From Phycisphaerae bacterium (GTDB lineage Bacteria > Planctomycetota > Phycisphaerae > Phycisphaerales > UBA1924), in NCBI GenBank assembly GCA_014192545.1, contig BJHL01000001.1, forward strand, positions 668,380 through 732,379: a stretch of DNA of 64,000 bases. Reading direction: 5' to 3'. The notes beneath the pieces were generated by a model. It worked only from the letters and a program-made list of their open reading frames with translations, made no database searches and was not told where the DNA came from. The stretch's first letter is position 1. The number at the start of each line of letters is the position of its first letter. This document shows positions 27,363 to 36,515 of this stretch, piece after piece. A program made the translations under genes and the position numbers.

Positions 27363-29579
27363 TCACGGGCACGGAGCGCCTGCGAGCACGTTGAGGTAAT
27401 CGATAATGTCTTGATCTTCAGGGAAGACGCCATTGTTGTTGAAGTCGATGTCATCGCACACATTGGGCGTGCTGCACGGGCCGCCTGCGAGGACGTTGAA
27501 GAAGTCTGTCACGTCTTGATCTTCGGGGAAGACGCCGTTGTTGTTGAAGTCGATGTTACACGGATTGCCGCCGGGCCTGCAATCAGGCACGGTGATGCAC
27601 ACATCCTTCGAGCAGCATTCGCTGAAGTCGGGTTTGTGCACGACAATCGTGAAGCAGATCCGCGTGCCAGGCGGCAGCGTGGTGTTGACGTTGAAGTTGA
27701 CGTTGCCCGCGCCCCACTGCGGAATCGCGAGAGGGATGTAGCCAGGAGTCACCGTTGTCGAGCCAGCGGGTACGCCCGTAGGACTGATGAAGATGTGACC
27801 AATCGCGTAGTCAGTGGGCTGCAGGAAGAACTGCACCGAGAACTGACCCGGCGCGATGCACGTGGTTTGTGGCGGCAAGTTGCCCTCAAGCACGAAGCAG
27901 TCGCAATCAGGCAGCGTCACGCGTTTGCGGAAGTTGCAGCACACCTGCCCTTGTTGATTGAACAGAATAAACGGCAGATCGATGCTCGTGCCGCCTGCGG
28001 GGCCGCAGATGGTCAGTGTGATGAACTGCGTCGCGTTATTCGCGAGCGGCGGATTAAAGATGACGGGGTTGGGCGAAACCAGCGGGCTCGCGATGTTGAG
28101 CTGGTTCACAGGTTGACCCGACAAGTTCGTAAACGCGAAGGTGTACGTATAGCATGGCGTGCCGTCAGGTTGCGGCGGCTTGCAGATGATGTTCTCTTCG
28201 GCGATACGGCCGCAGTCGGCGCACTCACGACGAATCGCGAGCGAGCCCAGCGTGGTCTTATCCCCGCCGCCGTTGAGAACGTTGTCGTCGCTGTCGATCA
28301 GATATCCGTTCGTGGTAGGCGTCAGGTCAGCCGCGTTGCCGCCGTTGTTGATGCGGTGTAAACCGTACAGACCGATGTTGCCGAGAATGATCGCGTCCGA
28401 TGAGCCCCACACGTTGCCATCGCAATCAACACCAATACCGCCCGCTGCATTGTGTCCAGCGGGGAAGCTGCCTTGATAGCGACCCAAACGCCACTTGGGC
28501 GTAGGTTGGAAAGCCCACGCGCCGCTGCCGCCCGACAGTTCGAGGGCGCGCGAATAGTGCACGCTGCCGATGCTGCGCTCGGCGATGTACATGTTGCCGT
28601 TGGGACCAAACGTGATATCCGCAATTGGCGCGGTGTAGATAACCGGGCCACCAAAGAGCGGCACCAGCGCGGGCGTCGTCGCCTGCAACTGCTGCGTACC
28701 GGTGATGAAGTTGCCCGTCGCGTCAAGATCGACCGACCAAATCTGGTTGTTGGTGCCGCCGTTGGGGTTCGCGCTGTCTTCGAGCCACGTGCCGTAATAC
28801 AGCTTGCTTTCGCCTTCATTCACTGCCATGCCCCACACGCGACGACGCAAACTCGTGAAGGTGTTGGGTTGACCGTCGTCGGCATTGCCAGGACCAAGCA
28901 GCTCCACGCCGTGATCCCAGAATGTGCCCGGCGCGCCGGTGGGCCGGTACGGAGCAGGCGGACACGCCTGCGGAATCGGCACGCGGTAAATCAAGCCATC
29001 TTCAAAGTTGGACACATACAGCACGTTGCCGCGCACGCCGTGCACCACATCGCCCTGTCCCACGCCCGCGTCGGGAATATCAGCAATGCGACAGATGTTG
29101 CCCGTGGTGCCGTCAAGTCGATACACACCGCCCGGACCGCCCGGACCCCACAGTGGCGTCTGTCCGAAGCCGCCGTAACCCAGCAGCACATAGTTCGCGT
29201 TCGCCACGTAGATGTTGGGGTTGTTCGCACGATCAAGGCACACGCCAAAGACGTTGCCCAGGTTGCGAGCCGTCCACTCATGCACGCCTGCACCAGCATT
29301 CCAGAAGCGGTTCGCTGACCAGTTGGTGTCTAGCACCGCTCCTTGTGCAGCGGGGTTGTTCACGTTGAACAACAGTACAACCGGGTCGTCCAAGTCGGCA
29401 CCGCCCGCAGATGGCGGCGGCACCAAGTCATTGGGCGCCTCGAGCGTGTGAACCAGTTCACCGGGGTTGACCGGCAATGCCGCCGGCAAGAGCTGTGCGA
29501 ATGCTGGTGCAGCAAGTGCACAAGCGACCATGGCCGCAGCAAATGAGCTGCGATTCCGCCAACTTTCCATGCAATTCAT
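27363..29579 (-). CDS. Secreted protein with repetitive beta-strand (propeller-like) region and two C-terminal GC-type dockerin repeats
   Basis: 738 residues with a signal peptide (SSFAAAMVACALAAPAFAQ) and a good GGAGGG ribosome site. Residues 75-420 hold repeated short blocks such as NPNIYVANANYVLLG, GNVLYVSNFEDGLIYRV and GPNGNMYIAERSIGSVHYS, the look of a YVTN/NHL-like beta-propeller. Residues 440-670 are Cys-containing beta-rich domains. The last 67 residues are two EF-hand-like units (IDFNNNGVFPEDQDVTDFFNVLAGGPC, and a diverged second one), each bordered by Cys. In this bacterial group such tails are taken as surface-anchoring or sorting elements. No enzyme motif is seen; the molecular role is unknown. 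Confidence 0.82.
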   Translation of the reverse strand: MNCMESWRNRSSFAAAMVACALAAPAFAQLLPAALPVNPGELVHTLEAPNDLVPPPSAGGADLDDPVVLLFNVNNPAAQGAVLDTNWSANRFWNAGAGVHEWTARNLGNVFGVCLDRANNPNIYVANANYVLLGYGGFGQTPLWGPGGPGGVYRLDGTTGNICRIADIPDAGVGQGDVVHGVRGNVLYVSNFEDGLIYRVPIPQACPPAPYRPTGAPGTFWDHGVELLGPGNADDGQPNTFTSLRRRVWGMAVNEGESKLYYGTWLEDSANPNGGTNNQIWSVDLDATGNFITGTQQLQATTPALVPLFGGPVIYTAPIADITFGPNGNMYIAERSIGSVHYSRALELSGGSGAWAFQPTPKWRLGRYQGSFPAGHNAAGGIGVDCDGNVWGSSDAIILGNIGLYGLHRINNGGNAADLTPTTNGYLIDSDDNVLNGGGDKTTLGSLAIRRECADCGRIAEENIICKPPQPDGTPCYTYTFAFTNLSGQPVNQLNIASPLVSPNPVIFNPPLANNATQFITLTICGPAGGTSIDLPFILFNQQGQVCCNFRKRVTLPDCDCFVLEGNLPPQTTCIAPGQFSVQFFLQPTDYAIGHIFISPTGVPAGSTTVTPGYIPLAIPQWGAGNVNFNVNTTLPPGTRICFTIVVHKPDFSECCSKDVCITVPDCRPGGNPCNIDFNNNGVFPEDQDVTDFFNVLAGGPCSTPNVCDDIDFNNNGVFPEDQDIIDYLNVLAGAPCP

Positions 29580-29692
29580 AATGACCCTCCAGACGATTGG
29601 ACACTTCCCCCAAAGGAAGCACGTTCAACATACCGCGCCGTCCGTAAAAACGCAAGGTGCAAACACAGAATTGACGAGAAATTCGCAACTGT

Positions 29693-29710
29693 ATATCAGA
29701 TATGTGATAT
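29693..29710. promoter_or_regulatory. Palindrome ATATCA-N6-TGATAT upstream of the dockerin gene
   Basis: A 6-bp perfect inverted repeat with six-base spacing in an AT-rich stretch, 114 bases before the start at 29579 on the minus strand. It has the shape of a repressor or activator site, but no protein is assigned. Confidence 0.35.
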
Positions 29711-29738
29711 TTCACGGGCCAGGCTCAACCCAATCGCG

Positions 29739-31223
29739 TTACTTGCCGCCCGGAAGACAGTTCTGCAATTCCACCGTCATCGTGGTTCCTTGTTTCCACA
29801 CGCTTTCCACACCGATGTTGCCGCCCAGCAGCTTCACTGCGTGCTTCACGATCGCAAGCCCCAAACCAGTGCCGCGCCGCACCGCAAACCCCGCTCGGCT
29901 GGGGTCCACCTGATAAAACCGCTCGAAGATTCGCTGCTGTTGCCCCAAGGGAATGCCCACGCCCTGATCGCTCACGCGAATGCGAATGCCCGCCGGGCCC
30001 AGTCGCTCGACGCTCACTACAACCGCCGTGCGTTCATATGCAAACTTGGTCGCATTATCGATGAGGTTCCGCACCACCGCCGTCAGCAGTTTTCGATCAG
30101 ATTCAATGATATCAACGCTGGTGTCCACCTGCGTCTCGAGCGTGACTGATCGTTCCTTGCACACGCCTGCAAACGTGTCGCGCATGCTTTCCATCAAGTC
30201 CAGCACGCTCACCGGCTCACGCGTCACCGGAGCATCAGGCGAATCCAGTCGCGACAGATCAAGCAAGTCACGCACCATTTCTTCCAAGCGCTGCACGTTC
30301 GTGCCAATCACCTGCGTCAGCCGCTCGCGCATCGGCACATCTTCCCACGCGCCATCGGCAAGCGTCTCGGTCGCCGCTCGAATGCTCGAAAGCGGCGTGC
30401 GCAGCTCATGGCTCGCATTCGCCACAAAATCCGTCTTGAGATGAATCGCCTGCGCCAGTTCGGTCACGTCGCGCAGCGTCATCACCACGCCGCGCGCCGT
30501 TACCGATGCACCACTGCGCAGCGTAATCGCTGCGGTAAAGACCTGATACACCCGCAAGCCGCCGTCGCGCGCCACGCGAAACTCGCCCGAGCGCGTCGCG
30601 CCCGCCAGCGCCGCCGCGTGCTGGCCAATGACCTGCGCCTGCGTGAACAACTGATCGATGCTCTTGCCGACGATTCCACTCGCAAGCTTGGCGTTATCCG
30701 CAAAAAAAGCTTTCGCCGCAGCGTTGGCCACCACCACCGTCCCCGCCGCGTTGGTTGCAAGCACCGGACTCTGCATCGCATCAAAAACGCCGCGCAGATT
30801 CGCCAGGTCGTTGACGGCATCCTCCAGCTTCGCCACCACCGGCCCGCGCACATCGCGCAGCGACTTGGTCACCTGCGCAGGCCGACTCAACTCATCATCC
30901 GTCGCGAGTGGCCTCTGGTCCGTCGCGCGCCACAACGACTGCGCGACATCTTCCAAATCCGCAATCCACTTCGCCCGGCTCGTCACGATGAACGCGACAT
31001 ACACCCACACACACAACAACGCCGAAAGTCCAGTCAGCGATATCTGCCACATGACATCCGCGCGCAGCGAAGCACACGCACTCGCCACCAGCAGCGGCGT
31101 GCCGATGAGTGCAAGCGTGATGATGTCATGCGTCGACAACGAGAACCGTCTCACGAGCGATGCTACGGACCAAGCCCCACGCGAGCAAGCTCGCCTCGCT
31201 CCGCAAAGCCCGCAAACCCGCAT
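29739..31223 (-). CDS. PhoR-like sensor histidine kinase
   Basis: 494 residues: two membrane helices (LALIGTPLLVASACASL and LSALLCVWVYVAFIV), a PAS-like domain (VFDAMQSPVLATNAAGTVVVANAAA), the HisKA dimerisation helix with the phosphorylated His in FVANASHELRTPLSSIRAA near residue 269, and the HATPase domain with LIDNATKFAY, DQGVGIP and GTGLGLAIVKHAV. The layout is that of PhoR, which senses phosphate limitation together with the transport system. No response regulator, phoU or pst gene is in the window, so it is an orphan here and the signal is unknown. The 3' end is separated by 159 bases from the upstream region of the dockerin gene. Confidence 0.87.
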   Translation of the reverse strand: MRVCGLCGARRACSRGAWSVASLVRRFSLSTHDIITLALIGTPLLVASACASLRADVMWQISLTGLSALLCVWVYVAFIVTSRAKWIADLEDVAQSLWRATDQRPLATDDELSRPAQVTKSLRDVRGPVVAKLEDAVNDLANLRGVFDAMQSPVLATNAAGTVVVANAAAKAFFADNAKLASGIVGKSIDQLFTQAQVIGQHAAALAGATRSGEFRVARDGGLRVYQVFTAAITLRSGASVTARGVVMTLRDVTELAQAIHLKTDFVANASHELRTPLSSIRAATETLADGAWEDVPMRERLTQVIGTNVQRLEEMVRDLLDLSRLDSPDAPVTREPVSVLDLMESMRDTFAGVCKERSVTLETQVDTSVDIIESDRKLLTAVVRNLIDNATKFAYERTAVVVSVERLGPAGIRIRVSDQGVGIPLGQQQRIFERFYQVDPSRAGFAVRRGTGLGLAIVKHAVKLLGGNIGVESVWKQGTTMTVELQNCLPGGK

Positions 31224-31278
31224 TTCATGCGAATTTCATGTCCTGGCGAGCCCGCCGCTCGCCGCGTAAACTAGCCGC

Positions 31279-31962
31279 ATGAACAACTCGCCGATCCCGA
31301 CCACCACCAAACTTCTCAGCCTCGCGGCACTCATGCTCGTCAGCGCATTGTTCCCTGCGTTGTCTGGCTGCACCAGCGCAGGCATTTCCATTCGTGAAAG
31401 CGTCTTCGGCCAAGCCAAGCGCGACCAACTCGTAGGCCGCGTCAAAGACGCCCGCGAAGAGCAGGAAGAAGCCAAGCAGCAGTTCGCCAGCGCTCTCGAC
31501 GAGTTCCTCGTCATGACCAAGCAAGATGGCGGCGAGCTCGAAAAGCAGTATCGCAAGTTTCAGAAGGAATACGACCGCTGCGAAGACGCCGCCAACAGCG
31601 TTCGCGGCGACATCAACACCGTCGAAGTCGTCGCCAGCAAGCTCTTCAGCGAATGGAACACCGAACTCAGTCAATACGCCGACGCGCAGCGCCGCAGCGA
31701 CAGCGAACGCATGCTCAACGACACCAAGCGGCAATACGAGCAAATGATCATCGCGATGAAGAACGCCAGCTCCAAGATGGACCCAGTTCTCGCCAACTTC
31801 AAAGACCTCACGCTCTATCTCAAACACAGCCTCAACGCCCAAGCCATCCGCGGCTTGCAAAGCAACGTCTCGCAAGTGCAGAACGATGTCAGCCGCCTCA
31901 TCACCGAGATGGAAGCCAGCATCAAGGAAGCGGATCAGTTCATCAGCCAAATGGCAAAGTGA
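31279..31962 (+). CDS. DUF2959-family coiled-coil lipoprotein
   Basis: About 227 residues. A lipoprotein signal with lipobox LSGC near residue 30, then long helices: FGQAKRDQLVGRVKDAREEQEEAKQQFASALDEF, DTKRQYEQMIIAMKNASSKMDPVLANFKD and LYLKHSLNAQAIRGLQ. These match the DUF2959 family of small helical envelope proteins whose function is not known. It should sit in the periplasm attached to the outer membrane. It is divergent from the histidine kinase (55 bases apart) and ends at a terminator shared with the convergent ArfB gene. Confidence 0.82.
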   Translation: MNNSPIPTTTKLLSLAALMLVSALFPALSGCTSAGISIRESVFGQAKRDQLVGRVKDAREEQEEAKQQFASALDEFLVMTKQDGGELEKQYRKFQKEYDRCEDAANSVRGDINTVEVVASKLFSEWNTELSQYADAQRRSDSERMLNDTKRQYEQMIIAMKNASSKMDPVLANFKDLTLYLKHSLNAQAIRGLQSNVSQVQNDVSRLITEMEASIKEADQFISQMAK

Positions 31963-32008
31963 TTGACCGCGAAGAAATCGAAGAACGAAGAACTCGCATC
32001 AAGCCCAC

Positions 32009-32038
32009 GGCACAGGCATCACGCCCGTGCCCTTTTCT
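32009..32038 (+). terminator. Terminator after the DUF2959 gene
   Basis: GGCACAGGC (32009-32017) faces GCCCGTGCC (32023-32031), a 9-bp stem with one mismatch, followed by four T. It lies between convergent genes; the T-run favours the plus strand. The stem resembles the hairpin at 15506-15526. Confidence 0.6.
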
Positions 32039-32498
32039 ATTCATCAAAGCTCGATCGCCGCCGCTTGCGCTCACCTTCGTGCTTCTTCGCATCCAGCCGC
32101 CGCTGTTTGGCACGTTTGCTGGGCTTGGTCGCTCGTCGCACCTTGGGAGCGTTCCACGCGTTGCGAATCAGTTCTGTCAGCCGTTCCTCGCACGCCGCTT
32201 TGTTGCGTTCCTGACTGCGATACTCATCCGCGATGATCATCAACTCACCCGCATCCGTCAGCAAGTGCTTCGCACTCGCCGCCAGTCTTGCGGCTTGCGC
32301 CGGCGCGAGCAACATCGCATGCAAGAACACGCGCAGCACGCACTTGGTCGCCCGTTTGTTCACATTCTGCCCGCCAGGCCCGCTGCTGTTGACAAACGAA
32401 AAATCCATCACCGCCGCCGGCACAACCAGCCTGCCATGCACGCTGATGCCACTGCTAGGCACATCAAGATTGGACGCATCAGGCTTCATCGCGCTCAC
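32037..32498 (-). CDS. arfB: Alternative ribosome-rescue factor ArfB (YaeJ/ICT1-type peptidyl-tRNA hydrolase)
   Basis: About 153 residues. It holds the release-factor GGQ motif in FVNSSGPGGQNVNKRATK near residue 45 and a long basic C-terminal tail (SKRAKQRRLDAKKHEGERKRRRS) that plugs the mRNA channel. ArfB frees ribosomes stuck on mRNAs without a stop codon. There is no stop-codon recognition domain, so it is not a normal release factor. It starts at GTG 32498, two bases after the TAA of the upstream coiled-coil gene; an ATG nine bases later is the alternative. Tight spacing implies one operon. Confidence 0.92.
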   Translation of the reverse strand: MSAMKPDASNLDVPSSGISVHGRLVVPAAVMDFSFVNSSGPGGQNVNKRATKCVLRVFLHAMLLAPAQAARLAASAKHLLTDAGELMIIADEYRSQERNKAACEERLTELIRNAWNAPKVRRATKPSKRAKQRRLDAKKHEGERKRRRSSFDE

Positions 32499-32499
32499 T

Positions 32500-34218
32500 T
32501 TATGGCGTCAGGCGCTGCGCACGTTCCAGCCGCTGCGCCATCGCCTCACCCGCTTGCAACAAGTGCGTGATCCACGCGCCAAGCTGATGCAACTGATTAC
32601 CCGTGTGCTGTATCTGATGTAGCAGCCCGACAACTTCTCGAGATTGCGGCATTGGCTCGTTCTGCGCGTGCGTGCTCGTCGCAGTTGCGTGTGTTGCAGG
32701 CACCTTCGTCGCTTCAGCCATGCGCTGCTCAATCACATCCGTTGCATGCGCCGCCGCCAACACGCGATCGCCCAGCAGCAGCCGCGACTCTTCCGCTCTC
32801 GCCGCAAGCGTCTCAAGCCGCGTGATGATCGCCGAGACATACGCATGCGTCTGCGAAGCATGCTGCGTAGCAGCTTGCAATTGCTCGAGCAAATCAAGCG
32901 ACAGTGGTCGCATGTCCGCCTCCGCCAGCGAAGTTGTAATGCGATCCATGTTCTCGCCGCGCGAAGTCGTGTTCGTGGTCATCGTCGCCGCAGACCGAAT
33001 CGACGTAATCGCTTCCGTGCGAGCTTGCTCAATATGCGTTGCATGCTCCGCCGCAAGTTGCGAAAGCGCATTCGCCGCTTCCCGACTCGAAATCTCAATC
33101 CGCGCCTGAATCGCTTCCTCACTCATCGCCGGAATGCTCCGCAGCGATTGCTCTGCCTCTGCACTAGCCGCCGCGATCGCCGCGACAGCAAGCTGCTTCT
33201 CCTGCATCATCTTCAAACGATCTTGCGCAATCGCCTCGCGCGATTCTGTCACGAGTTGCCCCGCATCCGCCCGCAGTGCCAGCAACTGCTCGGCAATCTC
33301 ACTCACCACCGCTTCCGTTCGCTGCTCACTGGTATTCACGATGTGCTCAAATCGCATCGTCGCGCGCAGCAAGGCTTCTTCTAAGCTCTTTTCCGCCTGT
33401 TCAGCCTTCAGCGCAATCTGCTCACTCGCTCCACGGGCTGCTTCCAATCGTCCTTCAACCGTCCGCACCCCATGCTCAAACGTCTGCATCGCGGCTTTCG
33501 CATCGCTGATAGTTTCGCGCAGCGACGCATCAATCGCCAGCGTGTCAGGCACCGCCGCCGCAATCGGCATGACCATCGAAGTTCGAACATCCTCACGCAC
33601 GGGCAAGTTTGCCAGCCGTTCGTTCACCAACTGCGAAACCATCGCCTCAACGCGATCTCGCATCTGCGCCTGCGCATCATCCATCACTTTCTTGACCAGC
33701 GACTCACGCAACTCACTCGCAAGCTGCGCCACCAATCCCTCGCGCTGCGACAACAGCTCCTGCGCCACCCCATCTCGCAGTTCGCGCGCCTTCGCAATCG
33801 CCGTTTCATTCCCCACGTGTGCCAGCAGTTGCTGCACCCTCGCCGTCTTGGCTTCGATCACCGGCAACGCCTTCAACGCCGCATCCGTCTTGCTGGTCAG
33901 GTCCCCCATCAACCCGCGAAGCTGCTCATTCAGCGCCTTGACCTGCCCATGCGTCAACGCCAGCGACTCGCCCGCCTTGCCCGCGTCCTTCGTCAGTTTT
34001 CCAAGTTGTCCCGCAAACTCATCAAAAGCCCGCTGATCAACCACGCGCGGCGACAAGAACACCTGCTCAGCCGCCTGATGCAGCGACCGCTCGAACGGGT
34101 CACCGCTCATCGCAGGCCGCGCCTCAATCAACGCATTCGCACCGGGAGCGACCATGGTCGAGCCCGTCGGATGTTCAGGGCCGTTGGGCAACGCATCGCG
34201 AACAGAACTGGCGGGCAT
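32500..34218 (-). CDS. Large coiled-coil protein of unknown function
   Basis: 572 residues from the ATG at 34218, which has a GGAGG site upstream. After about 50 unstructured residues nearly the whole protein is Ala/Glu/Gln/Arg-rich heptad sequence, for example SDAKAAMQTFEHGVRTVEGRLEAARGASEQIALKAEQAEKSLEEALL and AAEHATHIEQARTEAITSIRSAA. No signal peptide, membrane helix or catalytic motif is seen. It looks like a methyl-accepting or cytoskeletal coiled coil without the signalling hairpin. It ends one base before arfB and is co-transcribed with it. Function not recognised. Confidence 0.7.
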   Translation of the reverse strand: MPASSVRDALPNGPEHPTGSTMVAPGANALIEARPAMSGDPFERSLHQAAEQVFLSPRVVDQRAFDEFAGQLGKLTKDAGKAGESLALTHGQVKALNEQLRGLMGDLTSKTDAALKALPVIEAKTARVQQLLAHVGNETAIAKARELRDGVAQELLSQREGLVAQLASELRESLVKKVMDDAQAQMRDRVEAMVSQLVNERLANLPVREDVRTSMVMPIAAAVPDTLAIDASLRETISDAKAAMQTFEHGVRTVEGRLEAARGASEQIALKAEQAEKSLEEALLRATMRFEHIVNTSEQRTEAVVSEIAEQLLALRADAGQLVTESREAIAQDRLKMMQEKQLAVAAIAAASAEAEQSLRSIPAMSEEAIQARIEISSREAANALSQLAAEHATHIEQARTEAITSIRSAATMTTNTTSRGENMDRITTSLAEADMRPLSLDLLEQLQAATQHASQTHAYVSAIITRLETLAARAEESRLLLGDRVLAAAHATDVIEQRMAEATKVPATHATATSTHAQNEPMPQSREVVGLLHQIQHTGNQLHQLGAWITHLLQAGEAMAQRLERAQRLTP

Positions 34219-34312
34219 GCAAACCTCCGAAAGATCCAATCGAATCCGGTAATTGTCGGCTTATTCGTCAGAATTCATGCACAAAGTTGCTTTTGGTCCG
34301 CTCGTTCTTGCT

Positions 34313-36430
34313 TTAGTTGCACGATCCGCCCGCCAACACCCGGAAGAAGTCAATCACATCTTGGTCTTCAGGAAAGACGCCGTTGTTGTTGAAATCAATG
34401 TCACACGCCCAGCCTTCAGGGCACGATCCACCCGCGAGCACGTTGAAGAAATCAACCACGTCCTGATCTTCCGGAAAAACCCCGTTGCGATTAAAGTCAA
34501 TCCCATCACAGCCGCTGCCAAGTTCCCACATCGAGAACTCATACCCGCTCACCGTCCGCAGCCGAATGGCGTTCAGCCCCGCGTTGAAGTTGGCCGTCAA
34601 ATCACCCCACCACTGCGGCACCGCCTGCTGAGCCGACCCGTCATTGGTGATCGTCACCGTGCCAAGCTGCTGCCCATTCACGCCCATCCAAATGCTCGTC
34701 GTAGGAACATGCGCAACCGCCCGCACCCGTACGCGATACTCACCCGGCTGATCCACCCGGACCAAATAATCACGCGTGTCGTTGGACCCCATCTGCTCGC
34801 GCTCGCGCGTCTGCCAATCCGGATTGCGATTCAGATGCTTGCGAGCATCAACCAATCCCGGAAAGCTCGTCCCCGCACTCACGGCCGGCACCGGTTGCTG
34901 CGACATCGCCAGCAGTGCACTCTGCTTGGGGCTTCCAAGCGGCAAAGCTTCGGTCAAACTCCAACTGCCATTGTCATTGATCCACGACCCGCTGCCCGCG
35001 TGAAACCACATGAACAATCCGCCGCCGGCTTCGTACCACTGCCGCAAATACTGCGTACAAATCTCTCCCATCCGCGGGTCATAGTTCGCATCGCGCTTCG
35101 CATTCACATTCGCGCTGCCCGTGGTGTCAGGCCCACCTTCATATGCAATAAACGGCTTGAGTCCGTGCCATGCCGTCATCGTCGCAAGGTGTTCGTACTG
35201 ATACGAAGTCGGCAGTCGATCCAGCATGCCCTGCAGCGCATCCAGCACTTCGCTGCTCGTCAGCGTTCGCACATCCGCGCCACCCATCGAGATATACGGA
35301 GCGACAGCAATCGAATAAATGCGGTCTTTCGCCGGCCCATACGCCCCATCAATGAACGACAGCATCTTCTCAAACTGCCACGTTGCCCCAAACTGCGCCG
35401 CAAGCACAGGCCGCACGCGCGTGTTCATGCTTCCAGGCCCAAACGCATCCGCAAACTGCTGCCCAATCTCCACCGTGCGCTTGGCAATGCGCCGGTGCCG
35501 CATCGTGTCTGCATCCGTCACGCCGTCGTAACGCAAAATGCTCGATGGGTTCTGTGCTTCCAATACGCCTTGGTCATAGTTCCAACTCGCCTGATCAAAC
35601 ATGAAGTTCCACACCTCGTTGCTGTACTCCACGTACACATTGAGGCCCGGATCAAGCCGATCGCGAATCAAAATTGCGAGCTTGTTGACAAACTCATCGT
35701 CCGCCAGGTGCGGTACGTTGATCCACATATCCCGATGCAGCTCGTTGCACAGATCAACGCACAACTCATAAGGCACACCCGTGCGCCAGCGATAGCTCGC
35801 ATCTTCAATCGTGCTGCGATCCGTCCATCGCACCGCCGTGCTGTTGTTGGTCTTGGTCCAAGGCATGAAACGAATCGCGCCAAACTGCCGCAGCGAATCC
35901 ACAAACCTCGGCATGAACACCTGATCGTCCGTCGTACCAGGCCGCATGATCTTCATATCGCGCAGCCCACCAATCGTCTTGTAAAATGACATAAGCAGCC
36001 GGTCGCCATTGGTCGGAAAAAACCACTCGCCTTCCACGCGCTCCGTCAGCGGATTGCGTTCATAGCTGCGCAGTTGCCCCGAACTATCAAATCCGCGAAA
36101 CCGCGGCGTCTCGGTCCCATTGCACGTAAAGCTGAAGCGATAAATCCCGCCTAGCCCCTGATCAGTATCCGTAGGCTGACAACACATGATGTACAGCCCC
36201 GCATCATCCAGCGGATGCCCCGTGTCATCCAGCGGAATCACGCCATCCCAAGGCGTATTCACCGGCGCAAACCCGCGCGACTGCTTGGCGATATCCGCAA
36301 ACTCATGCGACCGCATCCAATCCGCCACGCCGCCCAAATTCGCAGCAACATACGGATTCCCCTGCGCCATCGCAACGCCCGCCGCCATCGCCAACCCAAT
36401 CACGCCGCACACCGCTGTTCGCTTCGCCAT
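34313..36430 (-). CDS. Secreted glycoside-hydrolase-like protein with CBM-like region and two GC-type dockerin repeats
   Basis: About 705 residues; the ATG at 36430 is preceded by a GGAGG site and starts a signal peptide (AVCGVIGLAMAAGVAMAQ). The central region (residues 150-440) reads like a TIM-barrel glycoside hydrolase: WINVPHLADDEFV, LNVYVEYSNEVWNFMF near residue 270 (Asn-Glu being the usual acid/base pair) and HGLKPFIAYEGGPDT near 410 (second Glu). Residues 540-630 look like a beta-sandwich carbohydrate-binding module (DQPGEYRVRVRAVA). The last 66 residues are two EF-hand-like dockerin units with flanking Cys. A surface-bound polysaccharide degrader is likely; the exact family is not assigned. 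Confidence 0.8.
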   Translation of the reverse strand: MAKRTAVCGVIGLAMAAGVAMAQGNPYVAANLGGVADWMRSHEFADIAKQSRGFAPVNTPWDGVIPLDDTGHPLDDAGLYIMCCQPTDTDQGLGGIYRFSFTCNGTETPRFRGFDSSGQLRSYERNPLTERVEGEWFFPTNGDRLLMSFYKTIGGLRDMKIMRPGTTDDQVFMPRFVDSLRQFGAIRFMPWTKTNNSTAVRWTDRSTIEDASYRWRTGVPYELCVDLCNELHRDMWINVPHLADDEFVNKLAILIRDRLDPGLNVYVEYSNEVWNFMFDQASWNYDQGVLEAQNPSSILRYDGVTDADTMRHRRIAKRTVEIGQQFADAFGPGSMNTRVRPVLAAQFGATWQFEKMLSFIDGAYGPAKDRIYSIAVAPYISMGGADVRTLTSSEVLDALQGMLDRLPTSYQYEHLATMTAWHGLKPFIAYEGGPDTTGSANVNAKRDANYDPRMGEICTQYLRQWYEAGGGLFMWFHAGSGSWINDNGSWSLTEALPLGSPKQSALLAMSQQPVPAVSAGTSFPGLVDARKHLNRNPDWQTREREQMGSNDTRDYLVRVDQPGEYRVRVRAVAHVPTTSIWMGVNGQQLGTVTITNDGSAQQAVPQWWGDLTANFNAGLNAIRLRTVSGYEFSMWELGSGCDGIDFNRNGVFPEDQDVVDFFNVLAGGSCPEGWACDIDFNNNGVFPEDQDVIDFFRVLAGGSCN

Positions 36431-36515
36431 AGAGCCTCCGGACCTGATGTTATCAGAGCCATGCTCCCACGAAGCGGCGGCTGTTGCAACAAGCTGCAAC
36501 AATCTGCGGATGAAC

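Noticed and set aside
27348-28361. Recurring plus-strand peptide pattern EHVEEIDHVLIF at 27.4, 34.4, 36.6 and 60.9 kb
   Set aside because: It is the antisense translation of the dockerin tails, not a protein family.
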